Shown: in pieces, positions 18,901 to 26,887 of the stretch
How positions within the stretch are numbered: position 1 is the stretch's first letter
Layout: each line of letters begins with the position of its first letter
Assembly (NCBI GenBank): GCA_963834015.1
Contig: CAWIAG010000001.1
Span: 1-64,000 of the forward strand
Length of the DNA: 64,000 nt
Direction of reading: 5' to 3'
DNA from: FEN-1297 sp963834015
GTDB taxonomy: Bacteria; Bacteroidota; Ignavibacteria; Ignavibacteriales; Ignavibacteriaceae
Made by a program: the position numbers and the translations under genes
The notes under the pieces: model-generated
Database searches by the model: none
Told to the model about the DNA's origin: nothing
Seen by the model: only the letters and a program-made list of their open reading frames with translations

Positions 18901-19148
18901 ATTTTGTAACTATAAGCGTATCTGATACAGGCGAAGGAATGAGCCAGGATAAAATAAATCGGTTATTTCAAATTGGGCAGGATATATCAACATCAGGCAC
19001 GCAAAATGAAAAAGGCTCCGGGCTTGGATTAATCCTTTGTAAGGAATTTATAGAATTGAATAATAGTGAAATAACTGTTAAATCAAAGCAGGGGGAAGGT
19101 TCTGAATTTAGTTTTATTCTTCCTGCAGGTGATAAAATTTCTTCTTGA
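15927..19148 (+). CDS. two-component propeller sensor histidine kinase (reg_prop + Y_Y_Y)
   Basis: A 1073-residue membrane sensor. Fourteen propeller repeats (FLWFGTYNGLNRYD, FIWVGTLDGLNKYD, LWIGTDNGLSKFN and others) form about two seven-bladed periplasmic propellers. A Y_Y_Y domain follows (KLEGFDNDWNNVG, about 725-780), then one transmembrane helix (about 787-808). HisKA has SIIAHDLRSPF with His at 854, and HATPase has DTGEGMS and GSGLGLILC. It lacks the receiver and AraC domains of hybrid (HTCS) sensors, so it needs a separate regulator. Such sensors detect oligosaccharides, fitting the polysaccharide setting. The start is uncertain: only ...MPNLYAQ of the signal peptide is in frame, and the rest lies upstream behind a probable poly-T frameshift at 15893-15898. 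Confidence 0.9.
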   Translation: MPNLYAQETEFQFTNYTAEDGLSLSAVTKIIQDDKGFLWFGTYNGLNRYDGYNFKIFLPDPSNSGSISNHSIWALLKDSKGFIWVGTLDGLNKYDLKTEQFYKYKNNPNDTTSISDNDITSIFEDKSGTLWIGTTNGLNKYNRENDNFTVIKKVSDRFNENSLNTVTCIQEDYLGNLWLGTWNGLTCMHKNGKIIKQFFSENNDFKIINYREIPSLIEDNENNLWIGTDGNGLKKYNPKTGKIITYSSKPGDPHTLSNSSISVMFKDKSGNFWLGTRDGLNLYNYKNDCFTRILHDPQKPLSIISNNILSINEDNNGLIWIGSADGLSRFYQPNNKFNYFPQGNQKSDNNLISNRVHSMCLDNSGNIWVATFEGLDEIINGKNLVVHKRSKPGNKNSLNENFLMSVLADHLGYIWAGTSNSGLNKYNPKTGKFIVYKYNHNDNNSLSNNGVVSLCEDHNGHIWAGTWWGLNCLDTKSGKFNRLFHDPANPNSLCQDAVWTVFEDSKGMMWFGTDGGGASEFNPRTNKFITFSRDSSNLNHISENRVFSILESHDGIIWLGTSDGLNAYNRTTGKITIYTKSNGLPGNSISSILEDNEGCLWIGTDNGLSKFNRKKGIFINYTKRNGLKDLEFVQNVTSKSKKGTLYFACKSGIVYFNPENIKDENLQAQLVLTDLKIFNQSVPITKEGILKESITGIKSIAIPSGNSVITLEFALLDYFDVKKNTFRYKLEGFDNDWNNVGSRNNATYTNLPPGEYTFFVRASNSNGIKNEKEASLNIVIIPKFYQTWWFSLFVGIGSLLIVILIFKVRTHSIEKRNKVLENSVIERTKDLDKTINELNLEIASKDKFFSIIAHDLRSPFMALLGYSTHMVEEISFLSKQEISTIAGNILKSTKNTFDLLENLLQWARIKTGKITFEPEEIDLKKTVEETAELFKNNAASKGISITSDVDIDVMIFADLNMVETILRNLISNSIKFTKKGGTINISAKAKKDFVTISVSDTGEGMSQDKINRLFQIGQDISTSGTQNEKGSGLGLILCKEFIELNNSEITVKSKQGEGSEFSFILPAGDKISS

Positions 19149-19151
19149 TAA

Positions 19152-19427
19152 ACATCCAATATTTTTAAATACCGTTTTGTTACACAAAGAAAGAGCCAAG
19201 CTATAAAAAACCAAAAAATTAAGATTGATACTGCAATAACAGATGACCCCGTGAATGAAAAAGATTTTCTCGATCTGCCCGGGTATAAGAATAATATTAT
19301 ACGGGGAATAGTACTTGGCAAAGTCGGTATACAACACCCCAAGACTAAAAAGTATGAAATAGTTAATACTCTTAATGAAGTATATGAAAAAGTATTTGAA
19401 ATTAAATGTGAATTAATGAAGTTTTAG
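19152..19427 (+). pseudogene. orphan C-terminal coding remnant, unrecognised
   Basis: In the same frame as the propeller kinase, after two consecutive stops (TGA TAA), an open frame of about 91 codons runs to a TAG at 19425. It has protein-like composition: TDDPVNEKDFLDLPGYK, IVLGKVGIQHPKTKKY and NEVYEKVFEIKCELMKF. No ATG lies before its middle, and the only plausible internal starts give a short piece. It may be the tail of a gene whose front was lost by recombination next to the kinase. I do not recognise the family. Confidence 0.35.
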
Positions 19428-19688
19428 TTTCTTATAAGACTATTTTTACGGCTAAATTTATTTAAGTATATTTTCTTTTTAACAAACGATTATTGAAATT
19501 TATGTTTTAATCATCATCATTTTTATCTTAATGAATAAACCTTACCCCCCAACCATCTGGCTTAATGCGAAGTCAAACTATTGAAGTCAGCATTTTTTGC
19601 TAACCTGTAACCAAAGATGAGATAATTTAGTCTTTAAAGTATTAACAATAGTTTTGTTAATTATAATAATTCGATTGAGAGGTATAAT

Positions 19689-20402
19689 ATGAAAATGTCT
19701 GTTCTAAATATTTTAATGATTACCGCATTTATTCTTTTTATTTCAATATCCTATGCTTCCGATAGAATTACTAAAACTTATAATTATAAAGATTTTTCTG
19801 CTGTTGATGTAAGTTCAGGAATGCATTTGAAGGTTACCCAGTCGGATTCCTTTAGCATTGAAGTAATTGCCGATCAGGATGATTTTAAATATTTAAGAGT
19901 TGAAAAGGATGGAAATTCATTAAAATTATATATAAAAAGAGATTCTTTCTTTTTCGATTGGGGAAGGCATAATAAGATTGAGGTAAATATTAAAATGCCC
20001 TCTCTCATCCGTTTAGAATTAAGCGGTGGTTCTATCGGGAATATTAATATGGATGTATCAACCACGAAGTTCAGTGCAGAACTTTCCGGAGGTTCTTCTA
20101 TTAATGGAAATTTAAAATGCGGGAAAATTGAAATGGAATTGTCCGGTGGGAGTGTGGCTGAATTATACGGGCAGGGAAAAAATCTTAAAGTTGATGGCTC
20201 CGGGGGCAGCATTTTTAAGCTGAAAAACTTTGAAGTTAATGATGTTGATGCTGACCTGTCGGGTGGTTCTGTGGTGGAAATAACAATGAATGGTGCTCTT
20301 AATACTGAACAAAGCGGCGGATCTCATTTAACTTATTTTGGTAAAGCATCTTTGGGCAATACAGATTTTAGCGGTGGATCGGGAATTTCTAAAGGGAGAT
20401 AA
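19689..20402 (+). CDS. DUF2807 (head GIN domain) exported protein
   Basis: A 237-residue protein with a signal peptide (about 1-23, cleaved near SYAS-D). It is followed by the DUF2807 putative adhesin beta-helix: KTYNYKDFSAVDVSSGMHLKVTQSDSF, then recurring LSGGS / SGGS turns (seven to eight copies) in a regular beta ladder. This family is common in Bacteroidota, probably periplasmic or surface-located; the function is unknown. A Shine-Dalgarno sequence (GAGAGG) precedes the ATG. It is monocistronic, ending at an intrinsic terminator. Confidence 0.9.
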   Translation: MKMSVLNILMITAFILFISISYASDRITKTYNYKDFSAVDVSSGMHLKVTQSDSFSIEVIADQDDFKYLRVEKDGNSLKLYIKRDSFFFDWGRHNKIEVNIKMPSLIRLELSGGSIGNINMDVSTTKFSAELSGGSSINGNLKCGKIEMELSGGSVAELYGQGKNLKVDGSGGSIFKLKNFEVNDVDADLSGGSVVEITMNGALNTEQSGGSHLTYFGKASLGNTDFSGGSGISKGR

Positions 20403-20431
20403 TTCAATTATAAGAAAAACTAGCATTTATG

Positions 20432-20467
20432 CTCCTGTAATCCGATATCGAATGCAGGAGTTTTTTT
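20432..20467 (+). terminator. intrinsic terminator after the DUF2807 gene
   Basis: CTCCTG (20432-20437) pairs with CAGGAG (20455-20460), followed directly by seven T residues. The loop is rather long (17 nt). Confidence 0.7.
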
Positions 20468-20539
20468 GCACACTTCGTTTTGCTTTTTTAATATTAGGGC
20501 TTATTTTCAACCTGTTGTAAATTATAAAAAGTCCTGGAT

Positions 20540-22708
20540 ATGATAAAAACATTATTAGTTATTCCGCCGTTTACTCAGATTAATACGCCTTATCCTTCAA
20601 CAACGTATCTTGCCGGTTATCTGAAATCAAAAGGCTATAAAGCGAAAAGCTTTGATTTGTCTCTTGAAGTCTTCCTAAAGATATTTTCTCGTAATGGATT
20701 GATAAAAATTTTTTCTGAAATCAAAAGTTCAAATTGTAATGAAAATTTTGTACAGCGTGCTGTGTTGCTTCAGCAAAACTATATTGATACTATCGAACCT
20801 GTCATTTCTTTCCTGCAGGGTAAAAATCCAAATCTGGCCTATAGAATAGTTGGAGAAAATTATTTGCCCCAGGGTGAAGCTTTTACTAGGCAAATTAATG
20901 AAATTGAAGCGTTCGGCTATTTCGGTTTACAAGATAAGGCTAAATATTATTCATCTCTTATGATTGATGACTTAACCGAAATTATTAAAAAAACAATAAC
21001 ACCACATTTCGGTCTGAGCCGTTATGCGGAGAATATTGCCGTAAGTCCTCCTTCTTTTGATTTTATTTTAGATGAGCTGGAACGCCCTTTAAACTTAATT
21101 GAAAAAATCATGGTTGAAGAAACCGGGAATGTTATTAAAGATTTTCAGCCGGATTTAATCGGTTATACTATCCCTTTTCCCGGGAACCTTTTAGGTTCTC
21201 TGGTTTCAGCTAAATTTGTCAAAAATAATTATCCCTCAATTAAAATTATTATCGGGGGCGGTTATCTAAATACAGAATTAAGAAGTTTATCGGATAAACG
21301 GATTTTTAACTTCGTCGATTTTATTACTTTCGATGATGGTGAACTTCCGCTTTATAATATCATAAAAAACCTTGAATCAAAAGAGAAAAATAACAAGTGG
21401 GTAAGGACGTTTACGTTTAATAACAATGAAATTATATATAATGACGATGCATTTCCAAAAATTGTCAGCCACAAGGATCTTTCACCACCCTCAATTGAAG
21501 GTATTGAACCGCATAAATACATTGCCCTTACTGAAATGTTAAATCCTATGCACAGAATTTGGTCTGACGGCTATTGGAATAAGTTAATAACGGCGCATGG
21601 ATGTTATTGGAGCAAATGCTCCTTCTGCGATGTTACACTGGACTACATTTCAAGGTATTCTCCTGCCAATGCAATTACTATAGTCAACTGGATGGAAGAT
21701 ATGATTGCTCAAACAGGCAGAACGGCGTTCCATTTTACAGACGAAGCTGCTCCTCCTGCTATATTGAAGGAATTATCCGTTGAGATAATAAAACGTAATT
21801 TACCGGTAAGCTGGTGGGGAAATATCCGGTATGAAAAAGCGTTCACAAAAGATCTTTGCAGATTGATGGCGGCTTCAGGTTGTGTTGCGGTAAGCGGCGG
21901 GCTGGAAGTCGCCGATGAAAGGTTGTTAAAACTTATCAATAAAGGGGTTACTCTTGAACAAGCTGCTGTGGTATGCAGTAATTTCAAAGCTGCAGGAATT
22001 ATGGCCCATTCTTATTTAATGTATGGATTTCCAACGCAAACTGAACAGGAAATAATCAACAGCCTTGACCTTGTCAGACAGTTTATTCTTCTTGATCTAT
22101 TCCAATCAGGATTCTGGCATTTATTTACTCTTACCGTTCACAGCCCGGTAGCCAAAAATCCCGCATTATTTAAAATAAAGATTTTGTCTTCTACTAATAA
22201 TCCTTTTGCAAATGATAATCTTGAGCATATTGACCTTACAGGGATAATTTATAACAAATATTCGGAAGGCTTAAAAAAAGCGCTGTATAATTTTATGCAC
22301 GGAATAGGCCTTAACCGTGATCTTCAGCAGTGGTTTGATTTTAAAGTGCCGGTACCTACAGTAAGCACAAATATGATTAATGAGTTCATAGTCAATAATA
22401 CCGGCATAAAAAATGAGTTAGGTGCTCATGCAATCTGGCTTGGCAGCGTGCCTCTAATAAAAAAAGTTAGTGCTGAAAATAGCAGTCTGTCCCTGGAAAC
22501 CCGTTCATCGCATGCAGAGTGGATAGTAAGCACAAAAAAAGTCGAATGGATTAAATATATTTCAGAAAAATGTACTTTAAATTCAGGAAATAGAATATCG
22601 TTTCTTGAGTTAGCAGACAAGTTTCCCGGGAAAGATGGCGAGTTTAAGAAATTTATAAAATCGGAAATTTGGAAAGAAATTAGAGAAACTGTCCTTCTTT
22701 TTGTTTAA
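20540..22708 (+). CDS. B12-binding-domain radical SAM protein
   Basis: A 722-residue enzyme. The N-terminal cobalamin-binding-like region starts LLVIPPFTQINTPYPSTTYLAGYLKSKG and continues with PDLIGYTIPFPGN and KIIIGGGYLNTE (about 200-250), though the canonical DxHxxG cobalamin motif is not obvious. The radical SAM core (about 345-560) has GCYWSKCSFCD, a CX4CX2C arrangement, followed by FTDEAAPP, SGGLEVADERLL and YGFPTQTEQE. A long C-terminal domain follows. Substrate unknown. It is co-transcribed with msrA 10 bases downstream. Confidence 0.85.
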   Translation: MIKTLLVIPPFTQINTPYPSTTYLAGYLKSKGYKAKSFDLSLEVFLKIFSRNGLIKIFSEIKSSNCNENFVQRAVLLQQNYIDTIEPVISFLQGKNPNLAYRIVGENYLPQGEAFTRQINEIEAFGYFGLQDKAKYYSSLMIDDLTEIIKKTITPHFGLSRYAENIAVSPPSFDFILDELERPLNLIEKIMVEETGNVIKDFQPDLIGYTIPFPGNLLGSLVSAKFVKNNYPSIKIIIGGGYLNTELRSLSDKRIFNFVDFITFDDGELPLYNIIKNLESKEKNNKWVRTFTFNNNEIIYNDDAFPKIVSHKDLSPPSIEGIEPHKYIALTEMLNPMHRIWSDGYWNKLITAHGCYWSKCSFCDVTLDYISRYSPANAITIVNWMEDMIAQTGRTAFHFTDEAAPPAILKELSVEIIKRNLPVSWWGNIRYEKAFTKDLCRLMAASGCVAVSGGLEVADERLLKLINKGVTLEQAAVVCSNFKAAGIMAHSYLMYGFPTQTEQEIINSLDLVRQFILLDLFQSGFWHLFTLTVHSPVAKNPALFKIKILSSTNNPFANDNLEHIDLTGIIYNKYSEGLKKALYNFMHGIGLNRDLQQWFDFKVPVPTVSTNMINEFIVNNTGIKNELGAHAIWLGSVPLIKKVSAENSSLSLETRSSHAEWIVSTKKVEWIKYISEKCTLNSGNRISFLELADKFPGKDGEFKKFIKSEIWKEIRETVLLFV

Positions 22709-22718
22709 ATGAAAGGTT

Positions 22719-23282
22719 ATGATGGTTAATGATCAGGTTATGAAATCAGAGATTGCAACATTCGGCTCTGGCTGTTTTTGGTGTACAGAAGCAATTTTTA
22801 ACGGGCTTCAGGGAGTTTATTCGGTAGTTTCAGGTTATTCAGGAGGTAGCCTTCCTAATCCTTCATATCAGGCAGTATGTTCGGGAAAAACCGGGCATGC
22901 AGAAGTTTGTCAGATAACATATAATCCTCAAATTATTTCTTATGATAATTTGTTGGAAATTTTCTGGAAAACTCATAACCCGACTACTTTGAACCAACAG
23001 GGAAATGATATTGGTACTCAATACCGTTCGGTTATATTTTATCATAATGAAGAACAAAAAAAGGTGGCGGAACATTATAAAGACAAATTAAATATTTCCG
23101 GCGCTTGGGATAAACCTGTCCTTACAGAAATTACAAAGTTTATTATATTCTACGAAGCTGAAGAATATCACCAGCGTTATTTTGAAAAAAACCCAAATCA
23201 GGGATATTGTTCCTTTATTATTGCGCCTAAAGTTGAAAAATTCCGTAAGGTATTTAAAGATAAATTAAAAAATTCCGGTTAG
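22719..23282 (+). CDS. msrA: peptide-methionine (S)-S-oxide reductase
   Basis: A 187-residue repair enzyme reducing methionine-S-sulfoxide. The active site GSGCFWCTEAIF has the catalytic Cys at 19. Other conserved blocks are VVSGYSGG, YQAVCSGKTGHAEVCQITYNP, FWKTHNPTTLNQQGNDIGTQYRS and AEEYHQRYFEKNP. There is no signal peptide, so it is cytoplasmic. Starts at 22719, 22722 and 22740 (MKSEIATFG) are all possible. It sits directly after the radical SAM gene (10-base gap), probably one transcript. Confidence 0.95.
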   Translation: MMVNDQVMKSEIATFGSGCFWCTEAIFNGLQGVYSVVSGYSGGSLPNPSYQAVCSGKTGHAEVCQITYNPQIISYDNLLEIFWKTHNPTTLNQQGNDIGTQYRSVIFYHNEEQKKVAEHYKDKLNISGAWDKPVLTEITKFIIFYEAEEYHQRYFEKNPNQGYCSFIIAPKVEKFRKVFKDKLKNSG

Positions 23283-23461
23283 TTACTTAGTACTTTTTGC
23301 TTATCATCCATAAAAACCGCTTATCAATTTAATAGACGAATATCCGCTTTCCTGCTAACTATTTATCTAATGACACGTCAGAACTTATAAAACATATTAA
23401 ACTGAAGTATTCAATAAAAAACGGACAGCTCGATTTATAAGAATTGTCCCGGGAGGTTAGT

Positions 23462-24511
23462 ATGAAAACAAACTTTACTTTTTATGGTAAACAGAAAGAA
23501 TTTAGTAAAGCAATTTCTGTTTTAATATTATTTCTGTCTTCGGTTTTTCTTTATTCCTGCAGCCCTTCTGCCCCAAAAAATCTTATTAATAAAACCGGAG
23601 CAGAAGATCAGCAGGAAAACCAAAATGTATTCACATTCCATCTGAATAAAAACGGAAAGGATATTTACTGGAAGGCTGTATTCAAAGACGGGCAGTTAGT
23701 CCAACTATATAAAAACGGAAATAAAATACCTGAAGATAATTTAGAAGATTATACAGGCATGGTTAATGATGAACTGGGAGAATTACATCATGATCGGAAC
23801 AATAAATGGGAAAATTTCCCCCGCCCTAATTTAAATGCTCCTGATTTGAGTAACAATATGCTTGATCCGAAATGGGATTTTGGAGATAGTAATTTTAATA
23901 ATCGCGATTCGCTTGTTGATAGTAAACAATTCTATAAAGATTTGGATAGCTTAAGATACAATATGCGAAATTTGCGAAAACTGAATTTTATTTTTCACTT
24001 TGATACTTTAGCATTTAATAAGGGTATGCGGGAATTAATGAAAAATTTGCGAAACATAAAAATTAATCCTATGGACTTTGAGTGCAATATGGACAATTTC
24101 AATGAAGGGATGAATAAATTTGATGAGGAGATGAAACACAACAGAATTTTTAATGAGGATTTCCATATTGACATGAAAGACTTTACTAAAAACATGGATA
24201 AGATAACAGAAAGTTTGAAGAACTTTAAAGTGGATCTGAAAGGCGTGAAAGAATGGACGGTAAAGTATAAAGCATTTATTAAAGACATGAGGCATGAACT
24301 CTTTAATGACCGGTTGATTCAATCAGAAGATGAACAATTTAATATGATGTTCAATTCTAAAAAATTAATAATTAATAATAAAAAAGTACCTGATAATTTA
24401 TTCGATAAATATAAGGGGATTTATAAAAAACATTTTGGCAAAGATATTGACGATGAGTACTACTTTGATAACGACATAAATGATTTTAATTTTGACATGA
24501 ATGATTATTAA
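23462..24511 (+). CDS. lipoprotein with acidic, Met/Asn/Phe-rich helical repeats
   Basis: Read from the ATG at 23462, which has a strong GGGAGGT ribosome site eight bases ahead (an upstream in-frame TTG at 23444 is less likely). It gives about 349 residues. A hydrophobic signal ends in the lipobox LYSC-S. An N-terminal small domain of about 70 residues (FTFHLNKNGKDIYWKAVFKDGQLVQLYKNG) resembles a toast-rack-like or wing fold. The rest is low-complexity, with quasi-repeats such as MDNFNEGMNKFDEEM and MKDFTKNMDKITESL that should form amphipathic helices. Family not recognised. It is monocistronic, convergent with the two-component pair. Confidence 0.75.
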   Translation: MKTNFTFYGKQKEFSKAISVLILFLSSVFLYSCSPSAPKNLINKTGAEDQQENQNVFTFHLNKNGKDIYWKAVFKDGQLVQLYKNGNKIPEDNLEDYTGMVNDELGELHHDRNNKWENFPRPNLNAPDLSNNMLDPKWDFGDSNFNNRDSLVDSKQFYKDLDSLRYNMRNLRKLNFIFHFDTLAFNKGMRELMKNLRNIKINPMDFECNMDNFNEGMNKFDEEMKHNRIFNEDFHIDMKDFTKNMDKITESLKNFKVDLKGVKEWTVKYKAFIKDMRHELFNDRLIQSEDEQFNMMFNSKKLIINNKKVPDNLFDKYKGIYKKHFGKDIDDEYYFDNDINDFNFDMNDY

Positions 24512-24525
24512 ATTTCTTGTTAAAT

Positions 24526-24558
24526 GTGAGCCCCACCTTCAACGTGAGGCTCATCTAA
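24526..24558. terminator. terminator between convergent genes
   Basis: GAGCCCCAC (24528-24536) pairs with GTGAGGCTC (24544-24552) with one mismatch and a 7-nt loop. It lies between the plus-strand lipoprotein and the minus-strand response regulator. The downstream T tract is weak on both strands. Confidence 0.6.
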
Positions 24559-24607
24559 AAATTACATTTAATTACCAGGCTAAAAATGATAATTAATTAT
24601 TACTTAA

Positions 24608-25309
24608 CTATTCCCCGTTAAACATATAACCTGCACCCCTTATACTTTTGAAATAAACTGGATCCGATGGATCGGTTTCAAAATATTTCCGGAGCCTTAC
24701 TATAAAATTATCAACTGTCCGGGTTTCTATTTCAGGATTCATATGCCAGACATTTTCAATTAATTCTTTTCTTGAAACTATCTTCCCCTTATTGTCGATT
24801 AAATATTTTAAAACCATAGCCTCCTGTTGGGTAAGCCTTAAGTGAGAATCTTTTGTATTACATTCAAGATTTTCAAAATTGATTTTGTTATCGCCAAAAC
24901 TATAAACCGGCTGAACCGAAGTCGCGTCTTTGTACCACATTTTCCGTTTGAGCATTCCCTTAATCCGGAGAAGAAGTTCCTGAAGGTGAAAGGGTTTAGG
25001 TAAATAATCATCTGCACCTAGTTCCAAACCTTTTACCCTGTCTTCAACGCCGGATCTTGCGCTTAATATAAGAATAGGCATTTGGGGGGATTTTTTTCTT
25101 ACTCTTTTTGCAACTTCAAAACCATTGATATAGGGTAGCATAATATCCAATATTATTAAATCGAATTCCTGTGAATTAAAAATTTCCAGGGCCACTTTAC
25201 CATCCTTAGCCCAAGTAACCGTATATCCTTCTTCAGTCAGGTTAAATTCTAATCCTACTGCCAGCGTTTCTTCATCTTCCACAAGTAGTATTTTATTTTC
25301 GCCGGTCAT
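24608..25309 (-). CDS. OmpR/PhoB-family response regulator
   Basis: A 233-residue DNA-binding regulator. The receiver domain (1-120) has the acidic pair in LLVEDEE, phosphoacceptor Asp at 55 in IILDIMLP, switch Ser in LILSARSG and Lys in LPKPF. The C-terminal winged helix (about 135-230) has LTQQEAMVLKYLIDNKGKIVSR, ETRTVDNFIVRLRKYFE and SIRGAGYMF. Its start overlaps the kinase gene by four bases (ATGA), so it is translationally coupled to its cognate sensor. Confidence 0.95.
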   Translation of the reverse strand: MTGENKILLVEDEETLAVGLEFNLTEEGYTVTWAKDGKVALEIFNSQEFDLIILDIMLPYINGFEVAKRVRKKSPQMPILILSARSGVEDRVKGLELGADDYLPKPFHLQELLLRIKGMLKRKMWYKDATSVQPVYSFGDNKINFENLECNTKDSHLRLTQQEAMVLKYLIDNKGKIVSRKELIENVWHMNPEIETRTVDNFIVRLRKYFETDPSDPVYFKSIRGAGYMFNGE

Positions 25310-26331
25310 ATAGAATTCTCCGTCTTATCACTTAATTCTCTTCTTATAATATTTACTGGAATATTTTTTTTGAATTTTCTTAAGAACTCACTATAGACAG
25401 GTAGTTCTATCTTGAACGTGGACCCTTTATCATTCCCTTCACTAAAAGCTGAAATCTTCCCACGGTGGCTTCTGATAATCTCTTTTACCCAATATAAGCC
25501 TAAACCTGTTCCCTTAACATTTGGAATATTATCGCCGTAAATTCTGTAAAATTTATTGAAAATTTTTTTTAATTCTGATGCCGGTATTCCGATACCGTTG
25601 TCGGTAAATTCTATAATTATCTTTGCAAACTGGACTTTTAATTTTACGCAAATCATAATCGGTTTCTTTGAGTATTTTATTGCATTCTCAGTAAGATTAT
25701 TCAATACTATCTTCATAGCATTTTTGTCAGCCAAACATTCGCAGCCCGTAATGCCCTCTACTTTAACCGAATCTTTCGTCAAATTAAATTGCTCAATTAC
25801 TCCGTCCGTTAGTTCTCTTAATAATTTGTCTGCAGAGTAAATGTGATAATCATGTGAAACCTTTTTCTGTTCTAATGCAGAAATTTCCAGGATTGAATTT
25901 ATAAGATGTTTAAGACGTCCGGCATCTTTGATCATAATACCGATAAATTCTTTCTGTTTTTCCACAGGTACATTTCGTGAATTCAGCGTTTCAAGGTATA
26001 ATTGAATTGATGAAAGCGGAGATTTTAATTCATGTGTAATATTTGAAATAAAATTATCATAAAGATTATTTAGTCTCAACTGAACATTCAGGTGGCGAAA
26101 AATCAATGACATGCCGAATGCAATACTTACAAGCAAAACAATTCCGCCGATAAAGGGTATAACGTTAGTCCCGTTATACATTATCTCGGGAGATAGTTTG
26201 TTCCCAACATTTTTTAATATTATATAATTGGTTACATACCAGTAGATCCAGATCCCCAGCAATGCAAGCCAGGCGAGCTGTGAAATAACAAATACTGTTA
26301 TATGGTACAAAAAAGAACGGCGTCTTTTCAT
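25306..26331 (-). CDS. membrane sensor histidine kinase
   Basis: A 341-residue kinase with two transmembrane helices (about 10-34 and 57-78) and only a very short extracytoplasmic loop between them, so it probably senses a membrane signal or a partner rather than a bound ligand. HisKA has NFISNITHELKSPLSSIQLY with His at 100. HATPase blocks are LNNLTENAIKYSKKP, DNGIGIP and GTGLGLYWVKEI. The C-terminal tail is basic. It pairs with the overlapping OmpR-type regulator downstream. The DinB and DUF1684 genes upstream run in the same direction. Confidence 0.94.
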   Translation of the reverse strand: MKRRRSFLYHITVFVISQLAWLALLGIWIYWYVTNYIILKNVGNKLSPEIMYNGTNVIPFIGGIVLLVSIAFGMSLIFRHLNVQLRLNNLYDNFISNITHELKSPLSSIQLYLETLNSRNVPVEKQKEFIGIMIKDAGRLKHLINSILEISALEQKKVSHDYHIYSADKLLRELTDGVIEQFNLTKDSVKVEGITGCECLADKNAMKIVLNNLTENAIKYSKKPIMICVKLKVQFAKIIIEFTDNGIGIPASELKKIFNKFYRIYGDNIPNVKGTGLGLYWVKEIIRSHRGKISAFSEGNDKGSTFKIELPVYSEFLRKFKKNIPVNIIRRELSDKTENSI

Positions 26332-26377
26332 ACATCTCCCGGTCTCTTAATGAGCAGGTTCCTTATTCTTAATTTAA

Positions 26378-26851
26378 TTATGAAAAAATACTTTCGAGAT
26401 GATGCTGCATATGGTCAAAGTAATCTTCAACTAAGTATTCCAGTGTTGCCGGCTCATCAGCAGGTGCGGGTTGATAGCAAATTTCATCCAGATTATGAAT
26501 CTCTCTTGATTCAGTTAAAATTTCCTCCGGTATGGAATCTATTAAGTGAAGAATGTGTTTGTTGTATGTAACCCAGAGTGTAATCAATGAATCCCATGAA
26601 GCATCTTTATAATTTTGTACTTTCACCCAGGCATTCTGATCGTAGGATGTGAAAAGAAGATCATCTGAAAACTGGCCGGTTACAAATCTTGCGTGGTTGT
26701 TTGCTGCAGAATCGATTAAATGACCTAATATTTCTTTCCTTGTCCATTTACCGGGTTCAGCAGATAAATTTGCAGTTTCTTCAGTCATGTCTCGTAAATT
26801 TATTTCAGTCGATTCAAAAAAATCCTGGTAATAATTTGAGAATTTTTTCAT
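26378..26851 (-). CDS. DinB-superfamily protein
   Basis: A 157-residue four-helix-bundle protein. Landmarks are WTRKEILGHLIDSAANNHARF with a metal-binding His, and YLVEDYFDHMQHHLESI at the C-terminus supplying the HxxxH-type His pair. The DinB/YfiT superfamily includes thiol (bacillithiol, mycothiol) transferases and metal-dependent hydrolases; the specific reaction is unknown. It lies 46 bases upstream of the two-component pair and 36 bases after the DUF1684 gene, so it is likely in one operon with them. Confidence 0.82.
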   Translation of the reverse strand: MKKFSNYYQDFFESTEINLRDMTEETANLSAEPGKWTRKEILGHLIDSAANNHARFVTGQFSDDLLFTSYDQNAWVKVQNYKDASWDSLITLWVTYNKHILHLIDSIPEEILTESREIHNLDEICYQPAPADEPATLEYLVEDYFDHMQHHLESIFS

Positions 26852-26887
26852 TATTTATTTCTCCTTTCAATCATATTTGAATAATTA

